From CAWBRT01 sp963791145 (GTDB lineage Bacteria; Acidobacteriota; Terriglobia; Terriglobales; Acidobacteriaceae): DNA of 64,000 nt. The notes under the pieces are model-generated. The model was not told the DNA's origin, did not search any database, and worked only from the letters and a program-made list of their open reading frames with translations. Positions 8,270 through 18,081 of this stretch are shown in pieces. The stretch's first letter is position 1; each line of letters opens with the position of its first letter. The position numbers were made by a program, and so were the translations under genes. The stretch lies in assembly GCA_963791145.1 (NCBI GenBank), contig CAWBRT010000011.1:186001-250000 (forward strand). Reading direction: 5' to 3'.

Positions 8270-10103
8270 GTTGGCGTTCCTCCTGGGAGACAATGTCGTC
8301 GGTAATCGAGCGGGCGTCGATCGGCAATCCGTTGTAGTGGCGCACGCTGCGCAGCCGGGCGATCTCTTCTGCCGGTAAATCCATCTTCAGCAGTTGCAGC
8401 ATCTGCCCGTCGCGGTTCTGATCGACGACGTAGACACGCCGGTGGCGCGCGATGAATTCGCGAATCTGCTCGGCGAAGGGATAGGCGCAGACACGCAGGT
8501 AGTCGAAGCGCATCTGGTGCTCGCGCTCGAGTTGGCCCAGCGACTCCATGGCGGCCCAGTGCGAGGTGCCGTAAGCCAGAATGGCCAGATCGTGCCTGTC
8601 ATCCACGATCTTCGGCGCGGGAAGCATGGCCCGGGCATTCTCGAACTTGCGGGCCAGCCGGTCCATGTTGCGCACGTAGTCACCGGGACGTTCGCTGTAC
8701 TGGCCTGCCTCGTTGTGTCCGCTGCCGCGCGCGAACCACGCGGCGGCAGGATGATCGGTGCCGGGCAAGGTGCGATAAGTAATGGCATCCCCGTCCACGT
8801 CTTGGTAGCGATGGAAGCCTCCCAGGCGCTGAAGATCCTCCTGCGAGAGCACCTTGCCGCGCTGCATGGGCTGCTCGGGATAGGGAAAGGGATCGCTCAT
8901 CCAGTTGTTCATGGCAAGGTCGAGGTCGCTCAGGACAAAAACGGGCGTCTGCAACTGATCGGCGAAATCGAAGGCCTCCACTCCCATGGAGAAACATTCG
9001 CTGACCGAAGCCGGAAACAGCATCGGGTGGCGTGTGTCGCCGTGAGAGAGCACGGCGATGGCCAGCAGATCGCCCTGCGCGGTACGCGTCGGCAGGCCGG
9101 TCGAGGGCCCTATGCGCTGCACGTCCCAGATGACGGCGGGAATCTCTGCGTAATACGCCAGGCCGGCAAACTCCGACATCAGTGAGATGCCAGGACCGGA
9201 GGTAGCCGTCATGGAACGCGCCCCCGCCCAGCTTGCCCCTATAACCATGCCGATCGCCGCCAATTCGTCCTCTGCCTGCACGATCGCAAAACTCGCTTTG
9301 TTGTCGTGATTTACGCGATACTCCTTCATGTAATCGATAAGCTGCTCGACCAACGATGAGGACGGGGTGATCGGATACCAGGTAACAACCGTAACACCGC
9401 CAAACATGGCTCCGAGAGCAGCAGCAGCATTGCCGTCGATGATGATCTTGCCGCTGGTAGCGCTCATGCGCTCCACCCGGAACGGATCCGCCTTGATCAG
9501 GGACGCGGCGGCATAGTCGTATCCCGCCTTAGCGGCGTTCCAGTTCAGCTCGGCCGCCTTAGCCTTGCTGGCAAACTGCCGGCGGATGGCCTTCTCCACC
9601 TCCTGCATGTCGAGCGAGAGCAGCCACCCCGTCACGCCGACGTAGATCATGTTCTTGACCAGCTTACGCAGCTTGGCGTCGGGACAGACGGCGGTCGTCA
9701 GCTTGTCGAAGGGAACGGAATAGAAGACGAGATCGCTGCGCAACGGGCGCAGGTTGAGGGGCTCGTCATAGAGTACGGCGGCTCCGGCGGCCAACGACAT
9801 TACGTCCTCGCGCGCGCTCTCCGGGTTCATGGCTACCAGGAAGTCGATTTCCTTCTTACGGGCGATGTAGCCGTGCTTGCTGGCGCGGATGGTATACCAC
9901 GTCGGCAGGCCGGCAATGTTGGAGGGAAACAGGTTCTTGCCGCTCACCGGCACGCCCATCTGGAAGATGGCGCGCAGCAGCACGGTATTGGCAGATTGCG
10001 ATCCGGAGCCGTTGACGGTCGCTACCTGGATGCTGAAGTCGTTTACGACCGGAACTGCACGCCGCTGTTCGCCCTCGCGCGGGGCGACTTCTATGCTTGC
10101 CAT
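8241..10103 (-). CDS. korA: 2-oxoacid:ferredoxin oxidoreductase, fused gamma/alpha subunit
   Basis: This 620-residue protein joins an N-terminal gamma domain (about residues 20-200, starting at VNGSGSQSANTVLLRA) to the alpha pyrimidine-binding domain (about 220-600), where TWYPITPSSSLVEQ and the core ATSGPGISLMSE are conserved. Length and order match the KorA fusion found in many Bacteria with a two-subunit KGOR. The start at 10103 (MASIEVAPRE) is preferred: the ORF extends another 81 codons upstream, but that stretch runs through heptad-type repeats and is poor in protein character. Its last codons overlap the korB start, so the two form an operon. Confidence 0.9.
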   Translation of the reverse strand: MASIEVAPREGEQRRAVPVVNDFSIQVATVNGSGSQSANTVLLRAIFQMGVPVSGKNLFPSNIAGLPTWYTIRASKHGYIARKKEIDFLVAMNPESAREDVMSLAAGAAVLYDEPLNLRPLRSDLVFYSVPFDKLTTAVCPDAKLRKLVKNMIYVGVTGWLLSLDMQEVEKAIRRQFASKAKAAELNWNAAKAGYDYAAASLIKADPFRVERMSATSGKIIIDGNAAAALGAMFGGVTVVTWYPITPSSSLVEQLIDYMKEYRVNHDNKASFAIVQAEDELAAIGMVIGASWAGARSMTATSGPGISLMSEFAGLAYYAEIPAVIWDVQRIGPSTGLPTRTAQGDLLAIAVLSHGDTRHPMLFPASVSECFSMGVEAFDFADQLQTPVFVLSDLDLAMNNWMSDPFPYPEQPMQRGKVLSQEDLQRLGGFHRYQDVDGDAITYRTLPGTDHPAAAWFARGSGHNEAGQYSERPGDYVRNMDRLARKFENARAMLPAPKIVDDRHDLAILAYGTSHWAAMESLGQLEREHQMRFDYLRVCAYPFAEQIREFIARHRRVYVVDQNRDGQMLQLLKMDLPAEEIARLRSVRHYNGLPIDARSITDDIVSQEERQHGERTEFAA

Positions 10104-10412
10104 TTCAGTTCCCTGTTCTCGGTTCCCGGTTCTCGGGTGGATTATTGCCGCACTGCGGGGCCGGGGTTCCTGCGTCTTGGGGCGTCGGACCGAGATTCTC
10201 AGCCCGAAGAGGCCGGAATCGAATTTCGCCTCTCTACGGCTGATGAGAAGCTGTTCACTTAGGTTGCAAAAAGCTGTTCTCCGTTGTTCGTTCTTCGTTC
10301 TTGGTTGTCGCGGCGAGGGGCGACGCTTTGGCGGGGCGGGAGCCAAGAGTGAAATTGGCGATGGAAGAGCGAAGGAGACTGGAACGATCAGCTGAGAACG
10401 AGGAACGAAGAA
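10104..10412. repeat. Intergenic inverted heptad repeats (GTTCTTC / GAAGAAC type)
   Basis: No gene is seen here. About 10106-10136 has GTTCTCGGTTCCCGGTTCTC. Positions 10275-10305 hold GTTCTTC-like 7-nt units and 10393-10428 (running just past the downstream gene end) hold the inverse (GAACGAA, GAACTGA). The last two arms form an inverted pair enclosing about 90 bp. Confidence 0.6.
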
Positions 10413-11665
10413 CTAAGAACTGAGAACGTTGACCACCAGCATGACCGTCAGGACGATCATGATGACCGTGGTAGCCCAGGCGATCCAGTTGAAGGCGCGC
10501 GAATTGACGTTCTTGCCCATCAACTCGCGCTTGTTGATGAGCACCAGCATGGCGACCAGCACAAACGGCAGGACCACGCCGTTCACCACCTGGGAGAGAA
10601 TGCTGATCTTGACCAGCGGAATGTTGGGCAGCAGAATGACGGCCGCGCCGGCTCCCAGCAGAACCGTGTAAAGCCAGTAGAATACCGGGGCTTCGCCGAA
10701 CTTTTTGTCCACACCGGACTCGAATCCCAGGGCTTCGCAGACCGTGTAAGCGGTCGAGATGGGCAGGATGGAGGCGGCAAACAACGAGGCGTTGAACAGT
10801 CCCGCGGCGAAGAGCAGGTAGGCGTAATCGCCCGCCAGAGGCCGCAGCGCCTGGGCCGCGTCGGCGCCGTCCTTGATTTCGCGGAAGCCGTGCACGTAAA
10901 GAGTGGCGGCGCAGGCGACCACGATGAACCAGGCGACGATATCGGTGAAGAAACAGCCGACGATCACGTCGATGCGCGAGGCCCCGTATTGCCGCTCTTC
11001 AATTCCCTTCTCCACCACCGAGGCCTGCAGATAGAACTGCATCCAGGGGGCGATAGTGGTTCCCACCACGGCCGATGACCATGTAGAGATAGCTGGAGCT
11101 GCGCAAGTCAGCCATGCGGGGCGGCTTGACGGTGGCCACCAGGGCGTCCCGCCATGCCGGGCCGGCCAGCACTCCGGCGATGATGTAGGCGAAATAGAAG
11201 AACGAGGCTGCCAGGAATACCTTTTCCACGCTCTTGTAATCGCCTTTCACTACCAGGAACCAGACGAACAGGGCGGCCAGCGGCACGCTGATGAAGCGCG
11301 AGACGTGAAACAGTTCCAGGCTGCTGGCAATGCCGGCGAATTCCGCCACTACGTTGCCGAAGTTGCAGACCACCAGGCCGAGCCATCATCAGGAAGGTAA
11401 TGCGGAAGCCGAACTCCTCGCGGATCAGGTCGCTGAGCCCCTTGCCGGTCACCGCACCCATGCGGGCGCACATCTCCTGCACCACCACCAGCGCCAGGGT
11501 CATGGGAATCATGGTCCAGAGCAGGGAGTAGCCGAACTGCGCCCCGGCCGCCGAGTAGGTGTAAATACCGCCGGCATCGTTATCGACGTTGGCGGTAATG
11601 AACCCCGGCCCGACAACGGCAAGGATCACCAGCAGTTGTGTCTTCCAGTGCCTTAGCCTGCGCAT
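10413..11665 (-). CDS. NRAMP-family divalent metal transporter (two frameshifts)
   Basis: Read across three frames, this is one NRAMP (Mn2+/Fe2+:H+ symporter) protein of about 417 residues and 11 membrane helices. The first frame starts MRRLRHWKTQ and carries GPGFITANVDNDAGG, the helix 1 DPGN-like metal site. The second starts after about 11384 (CNFGNVVAEFAG). The third follows about 11070 (GTTIAPWMQFY, the helix 6 region). Both shifts fit one extra G or C (11383-11384, 11070-11071), so the gene may be intact in the organism. The MgtE_N/CBS gene lies upstream on the same strand, suggesting a metal-transport unit. If the indels are real, it is a pseudogene. Confidence 0.8.
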
Positions 11666-11959
11666 GCGTCCAAGACTTTAGGGGATTCCGGCCTCGAGGT
11701 CCGGCCAGCGCCACAGTTGTGCTCGCCAGGGTGATGAAGAGGCCTAAGGTCAGGATAATTGCTGAGCTAGTTTTTGGGGAACAAAGTTTGAAGAAAAAGG
11801 TTTCAGGGTTTCAAGGTTTCAACGTCCCGGGGTTGCACATCCTGTCATCGCTAGCCAGATAGCCTTGGAAGTGGTCATGCTACGGGTTCTCAATTCTTGG
11901 GATTCGCCGCCCAGAGTTTGAACCCGAACTTCTAAACCTTGAAACCTTTGCAACCTGTT
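11666..11959. repeat. Intergenic inverted 8-nt repeats (GGTTTCAA / TTGAAACC)
   Basis: About 11797-11823 carries GGTTTCAGGGTTTCAAGG and about 11930-11955 carries AAACCTTGAAACC in reverse orientation, enclosing about 110 bp of unique sequence. No gene is seen. Confidence 0.6.
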
Positions 11960-13198
11960 CTAGAGTTTTGCCCGCAGAATACTGATGACGTCGTCGGCCG
12001 TGATGACGCCGGTCAGCTCACCGCTTTTCGCGTCAACTACAGGGAGGGTCAGCAGGTTGTACTTATCGAACAGTTCGGCGACCTCGCGCTCGTCGGCGCC
12101 GGGGTGGCAGGAGATCAGCGGCTCGACGGTGAGTGAGGACAATGGCGCCTCCGGGGAGGCCAGAACCAGGCTGGCCAGCGGAACCGCGCCCACCAGCTTT
12201 TCGCCTTCGGCGACCAAGTAAATGGTACTCATGCTCTCCAGCCCGCCCTCGAATTTGCGCAACATCTCGATGGCGTCGCGAACCTTGGCATGGGTGCTGA
12301 GAGCCATGTACTCGGTGGTCATGCGGCCGGCCGCGGTGTCTTCGGCGAACTCGAGCAGCTCCTGTACTTCCTGCCGCTCCGCCGGCTGCATTTGATGCAG
12401 GATGGCCTCGGAGCGCTCGGGCGAGAGGTCTCCCAGCAGGTCGGCGGCGGCGTCCGGATCCATCTCCTCGACGATGTCGGCGGCGCGACCGGAGTCGAGC
12501 GAGTTGACGATGGAGACCTGAAGTTTGGGGTCGACCTCCTCCAGCGTCTCGGCGGCGGTCTCCTCATCGAGGGTCTGGAAGACGGCGTCGCGCTCGGCGG
12601 GCGCGAGATCTTCGATGATGTCGGCCAAATCGGCTGGATGCAACTTGGTCAGTCGGTCGGAGGAAATCTTCAGCCGCACCCGGCGCGCCGGATCGGTCTC
12701 GATCAGGCTGACGAACTCCCAGGGGATCGGCTTGGCCGGAATCTTGTTGAGAAGATTGCGCAGCGCAGCGGACGGTACCAGGTTCTTCAGCAGACGGCGA
12801 ACGGCTCCGCGCGCGCCCACGTCAACCGCGCCCACCTTCAGAAAGATAACGCCGTTTCGTTGCTCTGGCTGCAGGCTGATGTCATTGACGCGAACCACCT
12901 TGCGCCCATGGACGTCGATGATCTGCTGGTCGAGCAGGTCGCGATCCATCAGCAGCATGCCCTCGGAGCCGCTGAAGACGGCCCAATCGGCCACCGAAGC
13001 CGAGCTACGCACCCCGCCATTGATGGAGTGGACCATGCGCATGGCCAGCAGACGGTCGCCCACCATGGTGCGGACGACAAACAGGGCGACATGATTGGCG
13101 TCTTCCTGCGGCACCATGGCCAGCTCGCGCACACGGCCAACCCGAGCGCCGGCGGCGTCGAAGACTGGCTGTCCGATGATTTCCGATAACGCGAGCAT
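11960..13198 (-). CDS. PRC-barrel / MgtE N-domain / CBS protein
   Basis: The protein has three parts. A PRC-barrel-like N-terminus (SEIIGQPVFDAAGARVGRV) comes first. A MgtE_N superhelical domain follows (about residues 190-295, with repeated LHPADLADIIEDL and LEEVDPKLQ motifs). A C-terminal CBS pair is last (about 300-410, ending GVITADDVISILR). It lacks the MgtE membrane channel, so it is probably a soluble Mg/nucleotide-sensing regulator. The NRAMP gene follows on the same strand, and a regulatory link is plausible. ATG 13198 is taken as the start, with GGAGG 14 bases upstream; the ORF reaches 13258 but those codons are less protein-like. Confidence 0.85.
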   Translation of the reverse strand: MLALSEIIGQPVFDAAGARVGRVRELAMVPQEDANHVALFVVRTMVGDRLLAMRMVHSINGGVRSSASVADWAVFSGSEGMLLMDRDLLDQQIIDVHGRKVVRVNDISLQPEQRNGVIFLKVGAVDVGARGAVRRLLKNLVPSAALRNLLNKIPAKPIPWEFVSLIETDPARRVRLKISSDRLTKLHPADLADIIEDLAPAERDAVFQTLDEETAAETLEEVDPKLQVSIVNSLDSGRAADIVEEMDPDAAADLLGDLSPERSEAILHQMQPAERQEVQELLEFAEDTAAGRMTTEYMALSTHAKVRDAIEMLRKFEGGLESMSTIYLVAEGEKLVGAVPLASLVLASPEAPLSSLTVEPLISCHPGADEREVAELFDKYNLLTLPVVDAKSGELTGVITADDVISILRAKL

Positions 13199-13334
13199 CA
13201 GGACTGAGCATACCTCCGGGAGTGTTAAGGAGCCAAGTAAGAAGCGCGGTCGACGCACAAGAATTTACGAAACGTGTTGCGATCCGCCAAGGCCATGGGT
13301 TCGGGAGTCTGGTTCCCTGTAGAATGTGTCCTCG

Positions 13335-13996
13335 ATGGGAAGCATGGAATGCAGCGGGGTGTTGTTCGATCTGGACGGCGTGCTGGTGGATTCCACCCCG
13401 TGCGTCAGCCCGTGTCTGGCGCGGCTGGGCTATGGAACATGGTTTCGATCCCCGCCGAGGTAGTCAGGCTGGCGCATGGTCGGCGCGCCATCGAAACCGT
13501 CGAACTACTGGCCCCGCACCTGGACAGCACGGCCGAACTGGCGGAGCTTGAGCGGCGGGAGCTGGGGGAGACCGACGGGCTGACACGGATTGAGGGCGCC
13601 GACCGTCTGCTGGCCACGCTGCCGCCAGAGCGGTGGGCAGTGGTAACCTCCGGGACGCGCCGGCTGGCCATCGAAAGGCTGCGGCTGGCGGGACTTCCGG
13701 TACCGGAGAAGATGGTTTCCGCAGACGAGGTGAGGCTCGGCAAGCCCGATCCGGCGCCCTTTTTGCGCGGGGCCGAATTGCTCGGCCTGCGTCCTGAGGA
13801 ATGTGTCGCCATTGAGGATTCGCCTGCAGGAATAGAGGCCGCGCATCGCGGTGGAATGAGGGTTTTAGCCGTCCCTACGACCTACCCGGCGGCCGAGTTG
13901 AGCCGTGCGGACGTGCTGCTGGATTCCCTTGCCCAGCTCCGGGCCAGCGTCATCAGCGGGCGCCCGGGAGAAAAGTTCATCCAACTTTGCTGGTGA
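13335..13996 (+). CDS. HAD-IA family hydrolase (two frameshifts)
   Basis: This HAD phosphatase is recovered by joining three frames. Motif I (FDLDGVLVDSTP) is in the frame starting at ATG 13335. VWRGWAMEHGFDP is in the next frame, and AEVVRLAHGRRAIE plus everything downstream is in the third. Motif II (VTSGTRR), the lysine of LGKPDPAPF and motif III/IV (CVAIEDSPAGIEAA) are intact. Each shift is explained by one extra C in a C-run, at 13409-13411 and 13450-13453. Most likely it is an intact sugar-phosphate-type phosphatase with sequence errors. If the indels are real, the gene is dead because motif I is cut off. Confidence 0.75.
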
Positions 13997-14061
13997 ATTG
14001 ATCCCAACCGGCTTGATTTGACATCCAAAGAGGGTGGATAGCAGGGAGGGTGCCAGCGACT

Positions 14062-14409
14062 ATGACCGCGAATACGCGCCAGGTGAATGAAGTCACGATT
14101 GTCGATCTGAGCGGAACCATTACCCGGGAGGAGGGCAGCGCCGAGCTGCGCGATACGATCAAGCGCCTGACCGGCGAAGGACACAAGCTGGTGCTGCTGA
14201 ACCTGCAAGGCATCAGCACGATTGATCCTTCCGGCCTGGGCGAACTCGTCAACGCCTTCAGCACCCTGCGCAACCAGGGCGGCGAGCTCAAGCTGCTGAA
14301 CCTCAGCGCAAGCGCCAAGGACCTGATCCAGGTGACCAAGCTGCACAAGCTTTTCGATGTGCGCGATGACGAAGCCGCAGCCGTCCAGGCATTCAGCAAG
14401 ACGGCGTAG
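14062..14409 (+). CDS. STAS domain anti-sigma factor antagonist
   Basis: This 115-residue single-domain STAS protein is of the SpoIIAA/RsbV type. The segment ISTIDPSGLGELV carries the conserved Ser whose phosphorylation by a kinase/anti-sigma factor controls partner switching. It would act in the cytoplasm on an anti-sigma factor, but no kinase or sigma factor gene is adjacent. ATG 14062 is chosen; the in-frame GTG at 14050 abuts the GGGAGG and leaves no spacing. It converges with the DinB gene. Confidence 0.87.
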   Translation: MTANTRQVNEVTIVDLSGTITREEGSAELRDTIKRLTGEGHKLVLLNLQGISTIDPSGLGELVNAFSTLRNQGGELKLLNLSASAKDLIQVTKLHKLFDVRDDEAAAVQAFSKTA

Positions 14410-14414
14410 AAAAG

Positions 14415-14512
14415 CAGGGGTTAGGGATTAGGGATTAGAGGTTGGCGAGCAAACCGGTTTGGACGGAAGCGAGTTGCCTGCTATTCCCTAACCCTTAATC
14501 CCTATGACCTTT
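14415..14512. repeat. Inverted heptad repeats (GGGATTA) between convergent genes
   Basis: About 14418-14441 repeats GGGATTA-like 7-nt units and 14482-14508 carries CCCTAACCCTTAATCCC in opposite orientation. Lying between convergent genes, the pair could form a bidirectional terminator-like hairpin. Confidence 0.55.
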
Positions 14513-14516
14513 TTCC

Positions 14517-14996
14517 TTACGCCTTGGCGGCGCTGCCGAACTGCGCTTTCAGCTCGCCAATTTTTTTGGCGTGGTTTTCGCAGTGGTTGGTTGCCAGCTC
14601 CACGAGCGTGATCAGTGTCATCTCACCCCTCTTAGGGTGGATTCCCTTATTGTTCCAGGCCGACGCGGGAATGTTCCGCAGCATATTTCCCGAGACCTTG
14701 CGCATAGCCGCAAAAGCGGCCAGCACATCTTCGACCGGCTGCTTGTCGTAGCACAGCGAGGCGGCCCACTTCTCCTGATCGAAGGCTGCCAGACTTCCGC
14801 CAGGATCAGCGGCCACCTGGCGCAGCCTGCTACCAACGGCCAGCTCGGTATCCGCCACATGAACGAGATACTGCCGGATGCTCCATTTGCCCGGGGCGGG
14901 CACCTTGTCCAAAACGGCAGGACTGATGTTACGCACCGCCTGACCCATGACTTCCGGTCCTTTGAGAAAGCGCTCGATTAGCTCAGCGTGGCTCAT
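14517..14996 (-). CDS. DinB family protein
   Basis: This 159-residue four-helix-bundle protein belongs to the DinB/YfiT superfamily. The probable metal-binding histidines are in YLVHVADTE (about residue 47) and in NHCENHAKKI (about 138-142), the usual three-His arrangement. GKWSIRQYLVHV matches the helix 2 signature. Members act as thiol-dependent transferases or have unknown roles; a substrate cannot be predicted. It stands alone, convergent with the STAS gene. Confidence 0.85.
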   Translation of the reverse strand: MSHAELIERFLKGPEVMGQAVRNISPAVLDKVPAPGKWSIRQYLVHVADTELAVGSRLRQVAADPGGSLAAFDQEKWAASLCYDKQPVEDVLAAFAAMRKVSGNMLRNIPASAWNNKGIHPKRGEMTLITLVELATNHCENHAKKIGELKAQFGSAAKA

Positions 14997-15143
14997 GCAG
15001 ATTCTCCTGACTGGTTTAACTTAGCTGACCAGATATGATACCTGAGTCAGCGGGCGTCTTACCTTGCGGAGCGGCATTCCCTTCCCTGCAGACGGAGACC
15101 TGGCGCAAGTGCGGGTGAAAATTCCTCCGCAGCCCGCGAACGG

Positions 15144-15149
15144 TATAAT
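15144..15149 (+). promoter_or_regulatory. -10 element TATAAT close to dnaX start
   Basis: A perfect TATAAT ends 11 bases before the dnaX ATG, and no Shine-Dalgarno site lies between them. Transcription from it would give a leader of only a few bases. No clear -35 is visible. Confidence 0.45.
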
Positions 15150-15160
15150 CGAGTCTTCGT

Positions 15161-17017
15161 ATGAGCTATACGGTTCTGGCCCGCAAATATCGTCCGCAAC
15201 TCTTCTCCGAGGTGATCGGCCAGGAGCACGTGACCCGCACGTTGACCAATGCCCTGGCCCAGCAGCGGATCGCGCACGGCTACATCTTCAGCGGGCATCG
15301 CGGCATCGGCAAGACCACCGTGGCCCGCATCCTGGCGATGGCGCTGAATTGCCGCTCGGCGGATCATCCGGTGGCCGAGCCGTGCGGGGTTTGCGACTCC
15401 TGCCGCGAGATTCGCGAGGGAGCGGTCGGGGCCATGGACGTCATCGAGATCGACGCCGCCACCAACCGCGGCATTGACGAGGTGCGCGGACTGATCGCCA
15501 CCGCCACGGCCGAGCCGGCGCGCGATCGCTACCGCATCTTCATCCTCGACGAGGCGCACCAGGTCACCGACGCCGCTTTTAACGCCCTGCTGAAGACTCT
15601 CGAAGAGCCTCCGCCGTGGGTCGTCTTCATGATGGCGACCACGCAGCCGGAAGACATCCCGCAGACCATCCGCTCGCGTTGCCAGCACTTCAGCTTTCAC
15701 GCCGTGCTCTTCCAGGACATCGTGGAACAGCTGCGCTCCATCGCCGCCAAGGAAGGCCTGCAGGTGGATGAAGATGCGCTGGCGATGCTGGCCGAGGCCG
15801 GCGACGGCTCCATGCGCGATGCGCTGTCCATCATGGACCAGGCCATCGCCTGCTGCGGAACCACGCTGACCGCCGAGGTCGTGCGCGGACTGATCGGCAC
15901 CGTGCACTCCGGCGTGCTGGAACAGGTCATGACGGCCGTACACGGCAGCGACAGCGAGCAGGCGCTGCGGATCGTCGACAAACTGCTGGTCGAAGGCCAG
16001 AGCCCGGTCCACTTTGTGCGGCAGTTGATCCGCTTTCTGCGCAACGCGGTGGTCGCCAAGGTAGCAGGCGCCAACTCGGCGCTGCTGCAGATTTCAGCCG
16101 ACGAGAAGGCGCGCGTTGCCCGCATCGCCGAACTGTTCAGCGAAGAAGACCTGACACGCTTCCTGCAGATCATGCTGCGCACCCACTCGGATGTGAGTTA
16201 CAAGCAGGAGCAACGATTCCATCTGGAGTTGGGTGTTCTTAAGCTGGTTCACGCGCAACGCTTGCTGCCGCTGGAAGAACTGCTGAGCGGCTCGGAGCTG
16301 CCCGCGGCAGGAGGTGGCCGCGGAGGTGCATCCACCCGCGCCAGCCAGCCGGCCGGCCGTGGTTCGAGCCGCGATCTGGCGTCCAGCAGTACGCCTGGCA
16401 CTGCTTCAAGTTCGACTTCGCGCCCTTCGCCCTTTGAGCTCGACCGCCAGCGCAAGGGTGGAAGCACCCCCGAGATACCTCCTGCCAAAACCGCGAGCTC
16501 GACCGGAGAACCCGGCATGGGCTATTTCTCCGAGCCAGGACGCGGTAGTGTGGAACAGGCAACGGCATCCCCGGCGGGCGCTCCATTTGCCTCCGCAGGG
16601 ACGGCTGTGGCAACGGCGCCGACCGCGGCACCCGAGCTGGAGCAAGTGCGAGGGGCAGTAGTCTCGGCCCTGGAAGAGGCGGGCCATCGCATGGCGGCCC
16701 TGGCGCTGGAAGAAGGCGAATGGACCCTGAATGCCACGCAGATGACGATCCGCGTCTCCAGCAGCGAACAGATGATTGCCATGACCTTCGGTCCGGAGCA
16801 GAGGCGCCTGATTCAGCAGGCAATACAGGGTTCGCTGGGACGCCCGCTGGGCCTCGCCGTGCTTCCGGGCGCGGCGAAGCAGAAGGTGGAGAAGCCGGTG
16901 GCGCGCGCGGCAACTCCGGGCGGAATCCGCGGCAAGGCCGCGCAACATCCGGTGGTGCGGCGCATGACGGAAAAATTCGGCGCCGAGCTGCGTACCGTGC
17001 TCGATAGCGACCAATAG
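15161..17017 (+). CDS. dnaX: DNA polymerase III subunit gamma/tau
   Basis: This is the clamp-loader ATPase (618 residues) that opens the beta clamp and tethers polymerase cores. The Walker A motif HRGIGKTT is near residues 46-53. A zinc module has Cys64, Cys75, Cys78 and Cys81 (EPCGVCDSC). Walker B/DEAH-like ILDEAHQVT and sensor 1 motifs follow. Residues about 375-480 are a Ser/Pro/Gly-rich linker and the C-terminal part resembles the tau tail. No slippery A-run suggesting programmed gamma formation was noticed. It heads the classic dnaX-ybaB-recR cluster. Confidence 0.95.
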   Translation: MSYTVLARKYRPQLFSEVIGQEHVTRTLTNALAQQRIAHGYIFSGHRGIGKTTVARILAMALNCRSADHPVAEPCGVCDSCREIREGAVGAMDVIEIDAATNRGIDEVRGLIATATAEPARDRYRIFILDEAHQVTDAAFNALLKTLEEPPPWVVFMMATTQPEDIPQTIRSRCQHFSFHAVLFQDIVEQLRSIAAKEGLQVDEDALAMLAEAGDGSMRDALSIMDQAIACCGTTLTAEVVRGLIGTVHSGVLEQVMTAVHGSDSEQALRIVDKLLVEGQSPVHFVRQLIRFLRNAVVAKVAGANSALLQISADEKARVARIAELFSEEDLTRFLQIMLRTHSDVSYKQEQRFHLELGVLKLVHAQRLLPLEELLSGSELPAAGGGRGGASTRASQPAGRGSSRDLASSSTPGTASSSTSRPSPFELDRQRKGGSTPEIPPAKTASSTGEPGMGYFSEPGRGSVEQATASPAGAPFASAGTAVATAPTAAPELEQVRGAVVSALEEAGHRMAALALEEGEWTLNATQMTIRVSSSEQMIAMTFGPEQRRLIQQAIQGSLGRPLGLAVLPGAAKQKVEKPVARAATPGGIRGKAAQHPVVRRMTEKFGAELRTVLDSDQ

Positions 17018-17052
17018 CTCCCCGCGAGACGGGGATTGCAGACGGAAGAACG

Positions 17053-17364
17053 ATGAATCCGAAACAGTTGCAGGACATGATGGCAAAGGCGCAAGAGATG
17101 CAGCGCCAGATGCAGCAGAAGATGCAGGAACTGGTGGTCGACGCCTCGGCCGGAGGCGGCAGCGTCAGCGTGCGCATGAACGGCGCCAAGCAGGTGCTGT
17201 CGGTCAAGATCGAGCCCGAACTCATGCAGAGCGGCGACCTGGAAATGCTGCAGGACATGGTTACCGCCGCCTTCAACGAGGCGGGAAGAAGGATCGACCA
17301 GGCGCTGCAGTCGCAACTGGGCGGTATGCTCGGCGGCATGGGACTGCCTCCGGGAATGTTTTAA
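17053..17364 (+). CDS. ybaB: YbaB/EbfC family nucleoid-associated protein
   Basis: This 103-residue DNA-binding protein has the family signature: a Met/Gln-rich N-terminal helix (MAKAQEMQRQMQQKMQEL), a short beta-sheet (VSVRMNGAKQVLSVKI) and a C-terminal helix, ending in a Gly/Met-rich tail. It sits 35 bp after dnaX and before recR, the standard bacterial arrangement. Members bind DNA as dimers and modulate nucleoid structure or gene expression. Confidence 0.93.
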   Translation: MNPKQLQDMMAKAQEMQRQMQQKMQELVVDASAGGGSVSVRMNGAKQVLSVKIEPELMQSGDLEMLQDMVTAAFNEAGRRIDQALQSQLGGMLGGMGLPPGMF

Positions 17365-17481
17365 AGGCAGTTTCGAGTTTCAAGTTTCGAGCTAGCCAGC
17401 GAAGGGACGCGGATAGCTTCCGTCCAATGAGAATCTTAGAGCTTGAAACTTGAAACTGGAAACTCGAAACTCGAAACTCTC
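17365..17481. repeat. Inverted heptad repeats (GAAACTC) upstream of recR
   Basis: About 17370-17391 carries AGTTTCGAGTTTCAAG and about 17440-17479 carries five GAAACTN units in opposite orientation. The array runs to within a few bases of the recR ATG and occupies the place of the ribosome-binding site. Confidence 0.65.
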
Positions 17482-18081
17482 ATGACTCGTTTTGCCGAGC
17501 CGATGGCTCGCCTGATTGAAGAACTGAAGAAGCTGCCCGGCGTGGGCAGCAAGAGCGCGCAGCGGCTCGCCTTTCACATTCTGCGCGCCAGCGAGGAAGA
17601 CGCCGCCGCCCTGGTGGAGGCGGTGCGCGACGTCAAGGCACACCTTCGCCTCTGCTCCCGCTGCAACAACATCACCGATGTAGACCCTTGCGCCTATTGC
17701 ACCAGCGCCACGCGCAACCAGCGGCTGATTTGCGTGGTGGAAGAGCCAACCAACATCGCCGCCATCGAGAAAACCCGCAACTACAACGGCGTATATCACG
17801 TGCTGCACGGCGCGCTCTCGCCGATTCACGGCGTCGGCCCCGAACATCTGCGCATCGCCAACCTGGCGCGGCGGCTGGAAAACGGCGCTGCCGACGAGGT
17901 CATTCTCGCCACCAATCCCACCTTGGAAGGCGAAGCCACCGCCGTATATATCGCACGCCTGCTGAAGGATACCGGCGTGCGGGTGACACGGATCGCCACC
18001 GGCGTTCCCGTCGGCAGCGATATCGAATACGCCGACGAGGTCACCATGCAGAAGGCGATCGAGGGCCGGCGGGAGCTGTGA
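17482..18081 (+). CDS. recR: Recombination protein RecR
   Basis: RecR acts with RecF/RecO to load RecA at gaps. It has 199 residues. A helix-hairpin-helix (KKLPGVGSKSAQRLA) is followed by a four-Cys zinc finger (LCSRCN...DPCAYC). A TOPRIM domain (ICVVEEPTNIAAIE; ATNPTLEGEATAVYI) and the C-terminal Walker B-like tail come last. ATG 17482 is chosen; the ORF extends to 17443, but those codons are translated heptad repeats (KLETGNSKLET). It is the third gene of the dnaX-ybaB-recR cluster. Confidence 0.94.
   Translation: MTRFAEPMARLIEELKKLPGVGSKSAQRLAFHILRASEEDAAALVEAVRDVKAHLRLCSRCNNITDVDPCAYCTSATRNQRLICVVEEPTNIAAIEKTRNYNGVYHVLHGALSPIHGVGPEHLRIANLARRLENGAADEVILATNPTLEGEATAVYIARLLKDTGVRVTRIATGVPVGSDIEYADEVTMQKAIEGRREL

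Noticed and set aside
15001..15160. Possible SRP RNA upstream of dnaX
   Set aside because: The conserved GGAAG/AGCAG domain IV core was not found on either strand.
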